The position numbers and the translations under genes are program-made. The notes beneath the pieces were generated by a model that made no database searches, had not been told where the DNA came from, and saw only the letters and a program-made list of their open reading frames with translations. From NCBI RefSeq assembly GCF_014202035.1, contig NZ_JACHFR010000002.1:372001-436000 (forward strand): 64,000 bases of DNA, given 5' to 3'. This stretch comes from Treponema rectale (lineage in GTDB: Bacteria > Spirochaetota > Spirochaetia > Treponematales > Treponemataceae). Below are positions 9,317-17,794 of this stretch, in pieces. Position 1 is the stretch's first letter; every line of letters starts with the position of its first letter.

Positions 9317-9532
9317 CAAAAAAATAATAACCGTACATTCCAATGTTGAGAAACGTGATGTTTTCTATCTGCACAGTCTTCATATTGGAATAAAACTATA
9401 ACAGAAAATGATTCTTTATGCTAGAAGTATGCCAATCTTTTGTTGTATTTTTCGGTGTTCCTTTTTGAAGAATATTTGTCGTGTTGCCCTAGAACGGCTT
9501 TGCAAATTATAATTGGTTCATTGGAGCAACTG

Positions 9533-11029
9533 ATGAATCTAAAAAACATTCAATTTAAGAAACCTGTAGTTATTCTGTCTGGCGTTGCATTGTTTTTTGC
9601 AATTTGTACTATTATATTTGCACTGCATACTTTCCGGCCGGAAATGAATGTGGTTGTCGTGAGTGATGAGGTTTTTGACAGCTATATTCAGAATTCCCCG
9701 GCGGTTTCAAAAAATTCAAAGCTTGTTTATGTAAAAGCCTCTGAGCAGAATACGTTAAAGGAAAGTTTTTTCGGAAAAAAAATAAAGCTTGCTGCAGATA
9801 TGCGCCTTCATTTGAAAACAGGGCTTGTTCAGCAGACTTATGATAAGGACCAGAAGTTTTATGAATTAAAAAGGGAAGTATTTTTACCCTCAGTTCCAGC
9901 TGATTTTAAAACACCACAGTCTTCATTAAATTCACTTATTGCTCCAGAGTTATCAGTTTCTATTACAACGGCAGAAAACCTTCCTCCAGACAGCAGGGCA
10001 TTGCCTGTTGATAATGTATATGCAGACAGTGAAGGGTACAGACTTACAGTTATAACCGGAGTTTTGTGTTCTGTTTATGAAAAAGAATTTGAAGCAGAAC
10101 TTGATGAGTTTTGCAAGAAAATGTTTGTGTCTGAAGAGGCAAAAGCAAATCCTGATATAGTAACTATTGCCAGTGTTGGTGATATTATGGTTGCCCGTGG
10201 CATTCAGGAAGTTTTAATTGATAAAGAAGACGGAATAGAAAAAGTTTTTGATGATACTCTGGAAATTTTACGGAATGCAGATTTTGCTATTGGTAATCTT
10301 GAAGGCGTTGTTACTGAATCCTGGAAGAATGCAATTAAAACATATACCTTTAAGTTTAAGAAAGCGGTCCTGCCAAAGTTAATGGAAGCCGGTTTTGATT
10401 ATCTAATGCAGACAAACAATCACTGCTACGATTATGGAGAAAGCGGTTTTAAAGATACGCTGGCTGCCTTTGATGAATATAAAATTCCTTCAAGCGGAAT
10501 CGGATACAATCTTGAAGAGGCACAGCAGTTTTATCATACAACAATAAAAGGTTTACCTGTATCTGTAATTTCATGCGGAGCTTTTCCTGTAGAGCAGTCT
10601 GGTTTTAACGGACAGAAAACGGCTACTGCAACAGAAACTCGGGCAGGGATTTTGTGGCAGAGTGATGAACTTTTAAAGCTTGTAAATGCAGAAAAAGAAG
10701 CCGGATATTTTGTAATTGTTAATGTTCATGGCGGTGAGGAATATAGATTTACACCGACTAAAAAGCAGCGGGAATTTTATGAATCCTTATGTGATAATGG
10801 CGCTGATGTTATTTTTGGCAGTCATCCCCATGTGCTTCAGCCGACGGAATGGTATAAAAACAGTCTGATTGTGTATTCAATGGGAAACTTTTTGTTTAAC
10901 GGAATGGAAGGAATGCGTGGCGGTACAGACAGCGAAATTGTAAAGCTTGGTGTTCTTAATGGAAAGATTGTTTATGTGGAACAGTATCCGGTTGCCATAA
11001 AAAACAACGGTGTAACATTAAAAAAATAA
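9533..11029 (+). CDS. CapA-family (PgsA-like) metallophosphatase-fold protein, membrane-anchored
   Basis: A 498-residue protein with one N-terminal transmembrane segment (VVILSGVALFFAICTIIFAL) and a long linker. A CapA domain starts near residue 214: SVGDIMVARGI, GNLEGVVT, QTNNHCYDYGESGF, NVHGGEEYR, FGSHPHVLQ and YSMGNFLFN. The family is linked to poly-gamma-glutamate or capsule assembly and has a calcineurin-like metal site, probably outside the membrane here. The start ATG at 9533 has GGAG 7 bases upstream; an upstream in-frame ATG at 9440 is unsupported. mazG follows 11 bases later, suggesting an operon. No other capsule genes are nearby, so the substrate is uncertain. Confidence 0.85.
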   Translation: MNLKNIQFKKPVVILSGVALFFAICTIIFALHTFRPEMNVVVVSDEVFDSYIQNSPAVSKNSKLVYVKASEQNTLKESFFGKKIKLAADMRLHLKTGLVQQTYDKDQKFYELKREVFLPSVPADFKTPQSSLNSLIAPELSVSITTAENLPPDSRALPVDNVYADSEGYRLTVITGVLCSVYEKEFEAELDEFCKKMFVSEEAKANPDIVTIASVGDIMVARGIQEVLIDKEDGIEKVFDDTLEILRNADFAIGNLEGVVTESWKNAIKTYTFKFKKAVLPKLMEAGFDYLMQTNNHCYDYGESGFKDTLAAFDEYKIPSSGIGYNLEEAQQFYHTTIKGLPVSVISCGAFPVEQSGFNGQKTATATETRAGILWQSDELLKLVNAEKEAGYFVIVNVHGGEEYRFTPTKKQREFYESLCDNGADVIFGSHPHVLQPTEWYKNSLIVYSMGNFLFNGMEGMRGGTDSEIVKLGVLNGKIVYVEQYPVAIKNNGVTLKK

Positions 11030-11040
11030 GAAGGAAATAA

Positions 11041-11928
11041 ATGAAACATTCATCTGAAACTACGGCATCTGCATTTAAGCGTCTGTGTGAGATTACGGAA
11101 ACATTAATCTCTGACAAAGGCTGTCCCTGGGATAAAGATCAGACACCTCTTTCTTTAAGGCGGGATCTTATAGAAGAATCATTTGAAGTCAGTGATGCTG
11201 TCACACAGAAAGATGTGCCGCATGTTAAAGAAGAGCTGGGGGATGTTCTTTTTAATGTTGCATTGATGGCATCTGTTTTTGAAAAGAGAGGAGATTTTAG
11301 TTTTGCTGATGTAATTGATATGATAAGTGAAAAACTTATACGCCGGCATCCCCATGTTTTTAAAGAAAGTGAAGGGGCTTCAGAATTAAAAGAAAACGTT
11401 AAGGACTGTGCTTCAGTTTTAAATCAGTGGGATAGAATTAAAGAAAATGTTGAAGGAAGAAAAGGAAAAAGTATTCTGGATTCTGTTCCACAGGATTTTC
11501 CGCCGCTGCTTAAAGCCTATAAATATGTTTCAAAAGCAGCAAAAAAAGGTTTTACATGGAGCAATCCGGAAGAAGCATTGAAAAAAGTAATGGAAGAAAT
11601 TGCGGAAGTTCAGGAAGCTGCTGCTAATGTAAAAGAAGTAAAGGTTTCTGATAAAGAAATTCCTTTTACAAAAAGTTCTTCAAATGAAAAACTGAACGAA
11701 AATCAGCTGGCTCTGGAAGAAGAAATTGGTGATACTTTTTTAGCACTTGCCAATTATTCAAGAATGCTTGGAGTTGATCCGTCAATAGCACTTGATAGAG
11801 CAAACCGTAAATTCAGTAAAAGATTCCGTTCTGTTGAAGAAGGAATTGATGTAGCACAAAAAAACGGAAATGAACTTTCACTGAATGAAATGTGTGCTTT
11901 ATGGAATCAGGCTAAAGCCTGCCGTTGA
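11041..11928 (+). CDS. mazG: nucleoside triphosphate pyrophosphohydrolase MazG
   Basis: A 295-residue protein with two MazG domains. The first has EESFEVSDAV and EELGDVLFNVA (the EExxE and ExxD metal sites), with CPWDKDQTP before it. The second has EEIAEVQEAA and EEEIGDTFLALANYSR. MazG hydrolyses (d)NTPs to the monophosphate and pyrophosphate, cleaning nucleotide pools. A 40-residue lysine/serine-rich stretch is inserted inside the second domain (around residues 200-220). The Shine-Dalgarno AAGGAA is close to the start. It overlaps the end of tdk on the other strand by 17 bases (tail to tail). Confidence 0.92.
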   Translation: MKHSSETTASAFKRLCEITETLISDKGCPWDKDQTPLSLRRDLIEESFEVSDAVTQKDVPHVKEELGDVLFNVALMASVFEKRGDFSFADVIDMISEKLIRRHPHVFKESEGASELKENVKDCASVLNQWDRIKENVEGRKGKSILDSVPQDFPPLLKAYKYVSKAAKKGFTWSNPEEALKKVMEEIAEVQEAAANVKEVKVSDKEIPFTKSSSNEKLNENQLALEEEIGDTFLALANYSRMLGVDPSIALDRANRKFSKRFRSVEEGIDVAQKNGNELSLNEMCALWNQAKACR

Positions 11929-12478
11929 TTTTAAGATAGCATTCCTTGCAGACACATTTATATTTGTTGATGTCTCCAACTTCTATTGTCTGGGTTTTAT
12001 TGCCGCCTTTATAAAGGGAATAGTTGCCCAGCTGGGAACCGCATTCCATACATACGCCGTTTAGTTTTACGATTTCATCACAGTATGGAAGAATTTCTAT
12101 CATTTCTGAAAATACTTCATTTTCTGAAGTAGCAATGAGTCCGCCGAAATAAACGTCATTTGACGGAAGGCTTTTTTTTGCAAGAAGGGCACAGTTTTTT
12201 ATCATAAAGAATTCATCAATGAAAATTGAATCAAAGAAGTTGCACAGTTCATTTACTTTTTCTTCTGTAAATTCAGAAATTTCAAGAACCGTGAGTTTTT
12301 TGTTTTCTACAAACTGACGTAATTCTTCATTGCCGAGAGAATGGGTAAAGTAACCTCTGTCATCAATTTTAGCCCTTATAAGAACAGCCTTTTTTCTGCC
12401 GTAGATTGCCCGCTGTATTTTCATTAATAAGGTTGTAGATTTTCCGGAATACATACTTCCGCAAATTAGGGTTATCAT
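11912..12478 (-). CDS. tdk: thymidine kinase
   Basis: A 188-residue type II thymidine kinase. It has the P-loop CGSMYSGKST at residues 6-15, an IDEFFM Walker B-like acid pair, and two CxxC zinc pairs in the lasso domain (CMEC, CKEC region). It phosphorylates thymidine to dTMP for salvage. The start overlaps the stop of the 58-codon gene upstream (ATGA), so the two are coupled. It converges with mazG, another nucleotide-pool enzyme. Confidence 0.95.
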   Translation of the reverse strand: MITLICGSMYSGKSTTLLMKIQRAIYGRKKAVLIRAKIDDRGYFTHSLGNEELRQFVENKKLTVLEISEFTEEKVNELCNFFDSIFIDEFFMIKNCALLAKKSLPSNDVYFGGLIATSENEVFSEMIEILPYCDEIVKLNGVCMECGSQLGNYSLYKGGNKTQTIEVGDINKYKCVCKECYLKINGRL

Positions 12479-12651
12479 TTTTCATCCTCTTCATCTGGTG
12501 TATTTTTTTCGACAAGCATTTCTGCGTCTTCGCGGCCTTCATGAACCCGCCATTTTGAATACTCCGGTTTTTTATTTTTTTTAGGAAGCCAGCTCATATC
12601 CCGGTTAAGATTGTGGCGTCTCATTTTTTCATAGTATTCATCGTCATCCAT
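12475..12651 (-). CDS. 58-residue hypothetical protein coupled to tdk
   Basis: A short gene starting MDDDEYYEKMRRHN and ending TPDEEDEK. It has GAGG 8 bases before the ATG, a good promoter upstream (12675-12702), and a stop that overlaps the tdk start as ATGA. The protein is highly charged with acidic ends and a central SWLPKKNKKPEYSKW segment; no membrane segment or known domain is seen. Signals on both sides support it as a real gene. Its role is unknown; the coupling may mainly tune tdk translation. Confidence 0.7.
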   Translation of the reverse strand: MDDDEYYEKMRRHNLNRDMSWLPKKNKKPEYSKWRVHEGREDAEMLVEKNTPDEEDEK

Positions 12652-12674
12652 GGAAGGTACCTCAGGGGGACTAT

Positions 12675-12702
12675 TTTATACTTAAAACTTAAATCTGTCT
12701 AA
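12675..12702 (-). promoter_or_regulatory. promoter of the small gene-tdk operon
   Basis: TTAGAC and TATAAA with a 16-base spacer on the minus strand; the leader is about 17 bases and carries GAGG. Confidence 0.5.
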
Positions 12703-12740
12703 TTAACGAACGGTAGCCTGTGTAGTACTGTGTCCGGACT

Positions 12741-12768
12741 TTAGCAAGGCCTGTTTTTCTGCTAAAAT
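12741..12768 (+). promoter_or_regulatory. extended -10 promoter, leaderless phosphatase gene
   Basis: TTAGCA, a 16-base spacer, then TAAAAT preceded by TGC. The expected transcription start, 7 bases after the -10, is exactly the A of the ATG at 12775; no Shine-Dalgarno sequence is present. Confidence 0.6.
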
Positions 12769-12774
12769 TGCGGC

Positions 12775-13407
12775 ATGAATGTTTATTTTATGCGTCATGG
12801 AGAAACGGACTGGAATACGATAAAAAGACTCCAGGGAAGAACGGATATTCCATTAAATCAAAATGGTATTGATCTTGCAACGAAAACTTCTAAGGCTGTT
12901 CATGAAAGTGGCATTGTCTTTAATAAGATTTATACAAGTCCCCTTATCAGGGCAAAAAAGACTGCCGAACTTATGAATGTGTATTCAAAAGCTCCTTTGG
13001 TCGAAGACAGCCGCATTATAGAGTTTTGTTTTGGTGATGGAGAAGGTCATACATTTGAAGAAATCAAGACTAACGACCGTTTTATAAGTTTAAGAAACTG
13101 GTTTTTTGCTCCGGAAAATTACAAGGCAGAGCTGGGATCTGAGTCTTATGAAGAGTTTTTTGGAAGAATAGATGATTTTTTAACGAACGTTCGTAAGTTA
13201 GAAGCAGCTCTTTCTCCGCAGGAGTCTGAAAACTATAATCTTCTGATTGTATGTCATGGGGGAGTTGTTCGCGGACTTCTTAAACAGATGCTGGGCTGGT
13301 CAGTAAATGATTTTGCAAAAACAAAGATTCCTAACTGCGGGCTTAACTTATGTAAACTAACAGAAGGAAGTTTTTCGCTGGTTTATTCAGCAAAAATATT
13401 TTCATAG
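12775..13407 (+). CDS. histidine phosphatase family protein
   Basis: A 210-residue member of the phosphoglycerate-mutase-like/CobC superfamily. The catalytic RHGETDWN is at residues 7-14, TSPLIRAKKTAEL follows near 55, the acid EFCFGDGEG near 90, and CHGGVVRGLL carries the second catalytic histidine. These enzymes dephosphorylate small metabolites through phosphohistidine; the substrate cannot be read. No ribosome-binding site precedes the ATG, and the promoter position predicts a leaderless mRNA. Confidence 0.88.
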   Translation: MNVYFMRHGETDWNTIKRLQGRTDIPLNQNGIDLATKTSKAVHESGIVFNKIYTSPLIRAKKTAELMNVYSKAPLVEDSRIIEFCFGDGEGHTFEEIKTNDRFISLRNWFFAPENYKAELGSESYEEFFGRIDDFLTNVRKLEAALSPQESENYNLLIVCHGGVVRGLLKQMLGWSVNDFAKTKIPNCGLNLCKLTEGSFSLVYSAKIFS

Positions 13408-13443
13408 GCAGCTTGGTTTTTAGATGTATGTCGGTTTATCTGA

Positions 13444-13452
13444 TGTTATAAT
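13444..13452 (+). promoter_or_regulatory. extended -10 of the Nif3-like gene
   Basis: TGT-TATAAT lies about 32 bases before the ATG at 13484, leaving a leader of about 25 bases that carries AGGAG. Confidence 0.55.
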
Positions 13453-13483
13453 ATGAGCATAAATTTATTTTCAGGAGATTTGT

Positions 13484-14251
13484 ATGACGCTTAATGAACT
13501 GGATATTTATTTTAAGTCTTTTTTACATCCGGAAAACTTTGTTTCTGATCCGTCACGTAACGGAATACAAATTCAAAATGAAAAACCAGATGAAACTCAG
13601 ATAACTAAAATTGCTTTTGCTGTAGATGCCTGTGAAACAACTGCCCTGAAGGCTGCAGAAGAAGGGGCACAGCTTTTGTTTGTGCATCACGGTTTGTTCT
13701 GGGGCGGCTGTGAAGTTATAAGCGGCAACTTTTATAAGCGGGTAAGTGCATTTATAAAAAATAATCTGGCTTTGTATGCCAGTCATCTTCCTCTGGATGC
13801 AAATAATCCTTATGGAAATAATTATGGTCTTGCAGCAAGAATCGGTTTAAAAAAATTAGAGTCTTTCGGTGCATGGCGCGGTATGGAAATCGGATGTAAA
13901 GGGGAACTGGAAAAGCCTCTGACTGTAGAACAGCTTGCAGAGAAAGTTCTTAATCCTGGAGAAAAACCTGTATGTGTCCTTCCTTTTGGAAAAGAGAAAA
14001 TTAAGACAGTTGGAATAGTTTCGGGCGGAGCAGGTGAGGATGTGGACCAGGCAGTTGCAGAAAACCTGGATGCCTATATAACTGGTGAAGTTGGACACGA
14101 GCAGTATCATTTTGTAAAGGAAAGCGGAATAAATCTTATTGCAGGCGGTCATTACCAGACAGAAACTGTTGGAGTAAATCTGGTCCGTCAGAAGGTTATA
14201 AAGGAACTTGGAATAGATACGGTGTTTATTGATGTGCCGACAGGACTGTAA
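13484..14251 (+). CDS. Nif3-like dinuclear metal-centre protein (YbgI/DUF34)
   Basis: A 255-residue protein of the Nif3/YbgI family, which forms toroidal hexamers. Metal-binding motifs are visible: FVHHGLFWGG near residue 65, ASHLPLDANN near 104, and late TGEVGHEQYH and AGGHYQTE with histidine and glutamate ligands. Proposed roles include GTP cyclohydrolase-like or metal-related repair activity; none is settled. AGGAG lies 7 bases before the start. The neighbours do not help assign a function. Confidence 0.9.
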   Translation: MTLNELDIYFKSFLHPENFVSDPSRNGIQIQNEKPDETQITKIAFAVDACETTALKAAEEGAQLLFVHHGLFWGGCEVISGNFYKRVSAFIKNNLALYASHLPLDANNPYGNNYGLAARIGLKKLESFGAWRGMEIGCKGELEKPLTVEQLAEKVLNPGEKPVCVLPFGKEKIKTVGIVSGGAGEDVDQAVAENLDAYITGEVGHEQYHFVKESGINLIAGGHYQTETVGVNLVRQKVIKELGIDTVFIDVPTGL

Positions 14252-14285
14252 TTTTTTATTGAAAACTCTGCAGGAAAAACATCCC

Positions 14286-14314
14286 TTCACTTTAACTTTT
14301 AAGTGTGATAAAAT
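14286..14314 (+). promoter_or_regulatory. promoter of the HATPase-HDOD gene
   Basis: TTCACT, a 17-base spacer, and TAAAAT with an upstream TGA extension. The transcript would begin about 8 bases before the ATG at 14329, too short for a Shine-Dalgarno sequence. Confidence 0.45.
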
Positions 14315-14328
14315 AGCGCTTATACGTT

Positions 14329-15813
14329 ATGATTCAAAAAAGAATAAAGGTTGATGAAAATAAAATAAAAACTGCCATCCAGGCGGGAATTCCTCTTACT
14401 GTGACGACTTATACGTTGCCGCAGGAAATGCTTGTATATATTGAGGATGTATTAAAAATCTTTTTAAAAGAAGTGAATCAGGAGCAGATGTTTGAAGGTC
14501 TTTCCTATTGTTTGAAAGAACTTGTAAACAATGCAAAAAAAGCAAATACAAAACGCATTTATTTTTCACAGAAACATCTTGATATTACGGATAAGGCTCA
14601 GTATGACGAAGGAATGAAGAATTTTAAAACTGATACTTTGAATAATATCCGTTATTATATGGATCTTCAGAGAAAAGCTGGTCTTTACGTAAAAGTTAGT
14701 CTTCAGACTCGTAATAAAAAAATAAAAATAGAGATTCGCAATAAATCAGAACTTGCTGTTTTTGAATACAAGCGCATTCATGACAAGATTACCCGTGCCC
14801 AGCAGTATGAATCTGTTGAAGAAGGAATGACACAGCTTCTGGATGATTCGGAAGGTGCAGGTCTTGGTCTTGTAATAATGATTCTTATTCTGCGTAAAAT
14901 TGGAATGACGGAAGAGAATTTTCAGGTTCTGAGTGAGAATGGAGAAACTTTAACAAGACTTATTCTTCCGTTCGGCCAGAAATTTAATCAGGATGTATCA
15001 GCACTTTCAAAAGAGTTTGTAGAAATCGTAAAGGGGCTTCCGGAATTTCCGGAGAATATTGCCAAGATTAATAAACTCATCAGTGATCCGAAGAGTAAGA
15101 TGAGTGATATTGCTCTTCAGATTTCCAGTGATGTTTCTTTAACGGCAGAACTTCTAAAACTTGTAAACTCTGCTGCTTTTTCGTTGTCTTCTCCATGTCA
15201 TTCAATCAGTGATGCTGTAAAGATTGTCGGTCTCAGGGGAATTCGCAATCTTCTGTTCAGTATCGGTTCCATTCAGAATCTTATGTCCAAATCTGATAAT
15301 AAGCAGATGTGGGATCATTCTTATAAAGTTGCATATTACGCATATAATCTTGCGCGCAATTTTGCAGGAGGAGACCGCATTTGTATAGAAGACAGTTATG
15401 TGTGCGGTCTTCTTCACGATATGGGAAAAATTGTTTTTGAAGCAGCACATCCTGATATTCTTGAGAAAATAAAAGTAATGTGTGATCAGAGAAATGTTTC
15501 GACGTCGCTATTTGAAAGTATGGTTGCTGGTGTTAATCATGGTGATGTCGGAGCTATGATTGCAGAAAAGTGGAATTTCCCGCCGGTGATTGTAAGTGTA
15601 ATCCGCTATCACCATGATCCTGATTCAGCTCCTGAGGACTATCGTAAGATTACATCGCTTATTTATCTTGCAGATATGTTTGTAAAATATGGTGATGAAC
15701 TTGTTGAATATGAGCAGATAAATCCAAACGTACTTTCATTGTTTAATATTACAAAGAAAGAACAGTTTGAGGGAATTTCTGACAGATTAAAGAAGGCTTT
15801 CTATAAAGATTAA
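14329..15813 (+). CDS. HATPase-like plus HDOD domain signalling protein
   Basis: A 494-residue two-domain protein. Residues about 55-215 resemble a GHKL/histidine-kinase ATPase fold: the N-box-like LKELVNNAKKA (62-72) and the G-box-like EGAGLGLVIMI (175-185), but no phosphoacceptor histidine domain. From about 236 onward is an HDOD domain: LPEFPENIAKINKLISD, DVSLTAELLKLVNSAAF, then LLHDMGKIVF near 361. HDOD proteins regulate signalling and motility in several phyla, often without hydrolase activity. The gene stands alone, and its stop overlaps the convergent methyltransferase by 4 bases. The short leader lacks a ribosome-binding site. The combination suggests ATP-dependent control of HDOD output (inference). 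Confidence 0.8.
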   Translation: MIQKRIKVDENKIKTAIQAGIPLTVTTYTLPQEMLVYIEDVLKIFLKEVNQEQMFEGLSYCLKELVNNAKKANTKRIYFSQKHLDITDKAQYDEGMKNFKTDTLNNIRYYMDLQRKAGLYVKVSLQTRNKKIKIEIRNKSELAVFEYKRIHDKITRAQQYESVEEGMTQLLDDSEGAGLGLVIMILILRKIGMTEENFQVLSENGETLTRLILPFGQKFNQDVSALSKEFVEIVKGLPEFPENIAKINKLISDPKSKMSDIALQISSDVSLTAELLKLVNSAAFSLSSPCHSISDAVKIVGLRGIRNLLFSIGSIQNLMSKSDNKQMWDHSYKVAYYAYNLARNFAGGDRICIEDSYVCGLLHDMGKIVFEAAHPDILEKIKVMCDQRNVSTSLFESMVAGVNHGDVGAMIAEKWNFPPVIVSVIRYHHDPDSAPEDYRKITSLIYLADMFVKYGDELVEYEQINPNVLSLFNITKKEQFEGISDRLKKAFYKD

Positions 15814-16619
15814 TTAAGGGAATTAACCCAGGCCTGCATTAAAATTCCAAAAGCAACACCTACATTTAATGAAGCTTTGAGTCCTGTCATGGGAATTGAA
15901 ACAATGCCTGCATTTGCTTTTTTTAAGGCTTCAGGACTTACTCCAAGTTCCTCGGAACCAATGATGACAATTCCTTCCTTTGGAAATTTAAATTCGTTTA
16001 AAGGTGTGCCCCCGGTTTCTAAAACAAATATAGGTTTGTCTTCTGGAAGTTCGTCTAAAGAACACCGCGTATAACCCAGAGTTTCTATACATCCCATTCC
16101 TGAACGAATAGCTTTCGGCTGTTCAGGATCCGTACAGTTTGGTGAAATGTAGACTTTTTCACAGCCCATGGCTTCTGCAGTTCTGAAAATGGAGCCAACG
16201 TTAAATGGAGAACGGATATCTTCTGCGTAAACGCACATTCCCTTGAAAAAATTCCTCTGTTCAACACTTACTTTTTCCTGAGTGTGAGGAGCAATTACAA
16301 GGTCCCATTCGGCAGGAAAAGTTCCTATTATTGACAGCAGGATGTTTCTTGCAATATTGCAGGTTCTGCGTTCATCAAAAGGAGTCTGGTTCAGAAGTTC
16401 ATTCAGCTGACGGGCATTTTCCTGAGTCAGTTTCGGATCTTCAAGAACGATTCTGGTTATTGTTTTTACATATTCACTGCGCGGCATCTGTGAAAAATTA
16501 TATGCCGTACCTTTTTCTGCAATTCCTGCAATGTCACGTTCAAGTTCACCAAAGGTAAGGGCAAGCTTGCGTCTTTTCTGACCTGCTTTTAACTGGTTGA
16601 GTTTTGCCGGATGAATCAT
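15810..16619 (-). CDS. TrmH/SpoU-family RNA 2'-O-methyltransferase
   Basis: A 269-residue protein with a C-terminal SPOUT domain: IRSPFNVGSIFRTAEAMG (motif 1), VIIGSEELGVS (motif 2) and VSIPMTGLKASLNVGVAFGI (motif 3, with the conserved N and the trefoil knot). It should methylate a ribose 2'-OH of tRNA or rRNA using S-adenosylmethionine. The N-terminal 130 residues are helical and not recognised. It begins directly after the stop of the Fe-ADH-like gene (TAAATG), so the two form an operon. Confidence 0.88.
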   Translation of the reverse strand: MIHPAKLNQLKAGQKRRKLALTFGELERDIAGIAEKGTAYNFSQMPRSEYVKTITRIVLEDPKLTQENARQLNELLNQTPFDERRTCNIARNILLSIIGTFPAEWDLVIAPHTQEKVSVEQRNFFKGMCVYAEDIRSPFNVGSIFRTAEAMGCEKVYISPNCTDPEQPKAIRSGMGCIETLGYTRCSLDELPEDKPIFVLETGGTPLNEFKFPKEGIVIIGSEELGVSPEALKKANAGIVSIPMTGLKASLNVGVAFGILMQAWVNSLN

Positions 16620-17768
16620 TTAGTAAGCCTGCTTTATAAGTTCAAATAAGTCATCGCTGGACATGCTTCTTGGAAGTGCGTTTATGAGATCTGTTTCGCC
16701 TGCATCTTCAGCGGCCAGTGAAAGCTGTTCTATTCCCAGAGAAAGTTCCTTTAAGCGTGCCGGAATATTCATTTTTGCTATGTGGCGGCGTATGTAGTCA
16801 GCAAAAAGTGCTGCAGCCTGTGAATCTTCTGCATCTTCAGGAGCAGCCCGAAGAATTTTAGCCAGAGTAGCCAGTTTATCGCTTTTAAATTTTGCCCCGT
16901 CTTCTATCAGATAAGGGAAAAGAATTGTTGATGTTAAAGAGCGGGAAATCTTGAACCTTGAGTTAATTGTTAATGCAAGAAGTGAAGCCGGTCCCATTGA
17001 ACTTGTTGCAGCTGCAAGGGCTGTCATGCATCCTCCCTGAGAAAGAAGAAGTTCCTGGGGAGTTGTTACAGTTAAAGTTTGAGCTCCATCCATTGCATAA
17101 GAAATCAGCTGTACGGATTTTTCTATAAGCATGTCACTGAAAAATGTTGCTTTAGGACTAAGGTATGCTTCTGTAGCAAGACAAAGAGTTTCCAGAGACA
17201 TGGCTGCAATTTGTTTTTCAGTAAGGGATGCCGTCAGGTTTGGATCCCATACAGCAAGTTTGCAGAGGGTATTTTTATTCTTAAGAAGTTTGATTTTAGA
17301 AGAACGGGCATCGATAAGAGGTGTTTTATCCATAAAGAGAAAGTCGTCTCTTATTGTTGTCGGAACACAGATTAATGGAAGCGGTTCTGTTGTAGGAATT
17401 TCTCCGTCTGCAAATTCATAGAGGGATTTTGTTTCGTTAAAAAGTGTACAGACGGCTTTTGCTACATTAAGTGTTTTTCCTCCGCCTGCAGCAATGATTC
17501 CGTGAACATGAGCCTGACGGGCCAGAGAAAGGGCAGTTTCTATAATTTCTGTATCTGCAGTAACAGGTATCTCGTCAAATGTAAAGTAGTCTAATCCTCT
17601 GTCCTGAATTGATTTAAGGATTTTCTGGGAAGTTCCGGATTCTTTTAGAACAGGATCAAATATAACCATGAATTTTTTTCCGTATTCCTGTGCATATTGT
17701 CCTAAACGAGTAGAAGTATAGGATCCCAGTACAATATTTGGTGAAATTCTGAAGTTGAAGTCTGCCAC
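16620..17768 (-). CDS. iron-containing alcohol dehydrogenase/GldA-fold protein without metal ligands
   Basis: A 382-residue protein of the Fe-ADH/glycerol dehydrogenase fold. AAGGGKTLNVAKAV is the NAD-binding GGGK motif (the usual D is N), and FPYLIEDGAKF matches the family's later core. The usual metal ligands are not found: only three histidines remain (AHVHG and RRHIAK), and the regions that carry HAMAH and PHG in relatives read ALLALTI-like and ISRS. The start is a GTG preceded by AGGAG with 6-base spacing; an ATG 57 bases upstream would translate the end of a repeat element. It is followed by a methyltransferase gene without a gap. It is either a divergent enzyme or a pseudoenzyme. Confidence 0.75.
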   Translation of the reverse strand: MADFNFRISPNIVLGSYTSTRLGQYAQEYGKKFMVIFDPVLKESGTSQKILKSIQDRGLDYFTFDEIPVTADTEIIETALSLARQAHVHGIIAAGGGKTLNVAKAVCTLFNETKSLYEFADGEIPTTEPLPLICVPTTIRDDFLFMDKTPLIDARSSKIKLLKNKNTLCKLAVWDPNLTASLTEKQIAAMSLETLCLATEAYLSPKATFFSDMLIEKSVQLISYAMDGAQTLTVTTPQELLLSQGGCMTALAAATSSMGPASLLALTINSRFKISRSLTSTILFPYLIEDGAKFKSDKLATLAKILRAAPEDAEDSQAAALFADYIRRHIAKMNIPARLKELSLGIEQLSLAAEDAGETDLINALPRSMSSDDLFELIKQAY

Positions 17769-17794
17769 TTTAATTCTCCTGAAACTAAAAAAAA

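Larger units (their letters stand above)
9089..9532. other. 444-base intergenic region upstream of carB and the CapA-like gene
   Basis: It holds a GC-rich repeat (9120-9262), a terminator-like hairpin read from the minus strand (9276-9316), and about 200 bases of AT-rich DNA that must contain both divergent promoters. An inverted pair CCAAT/ATTGG brackets 9340-9390. No supported gene is present: a 75-codon plus-strand frame here simply translates the repeat. Confidence 0.7.
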
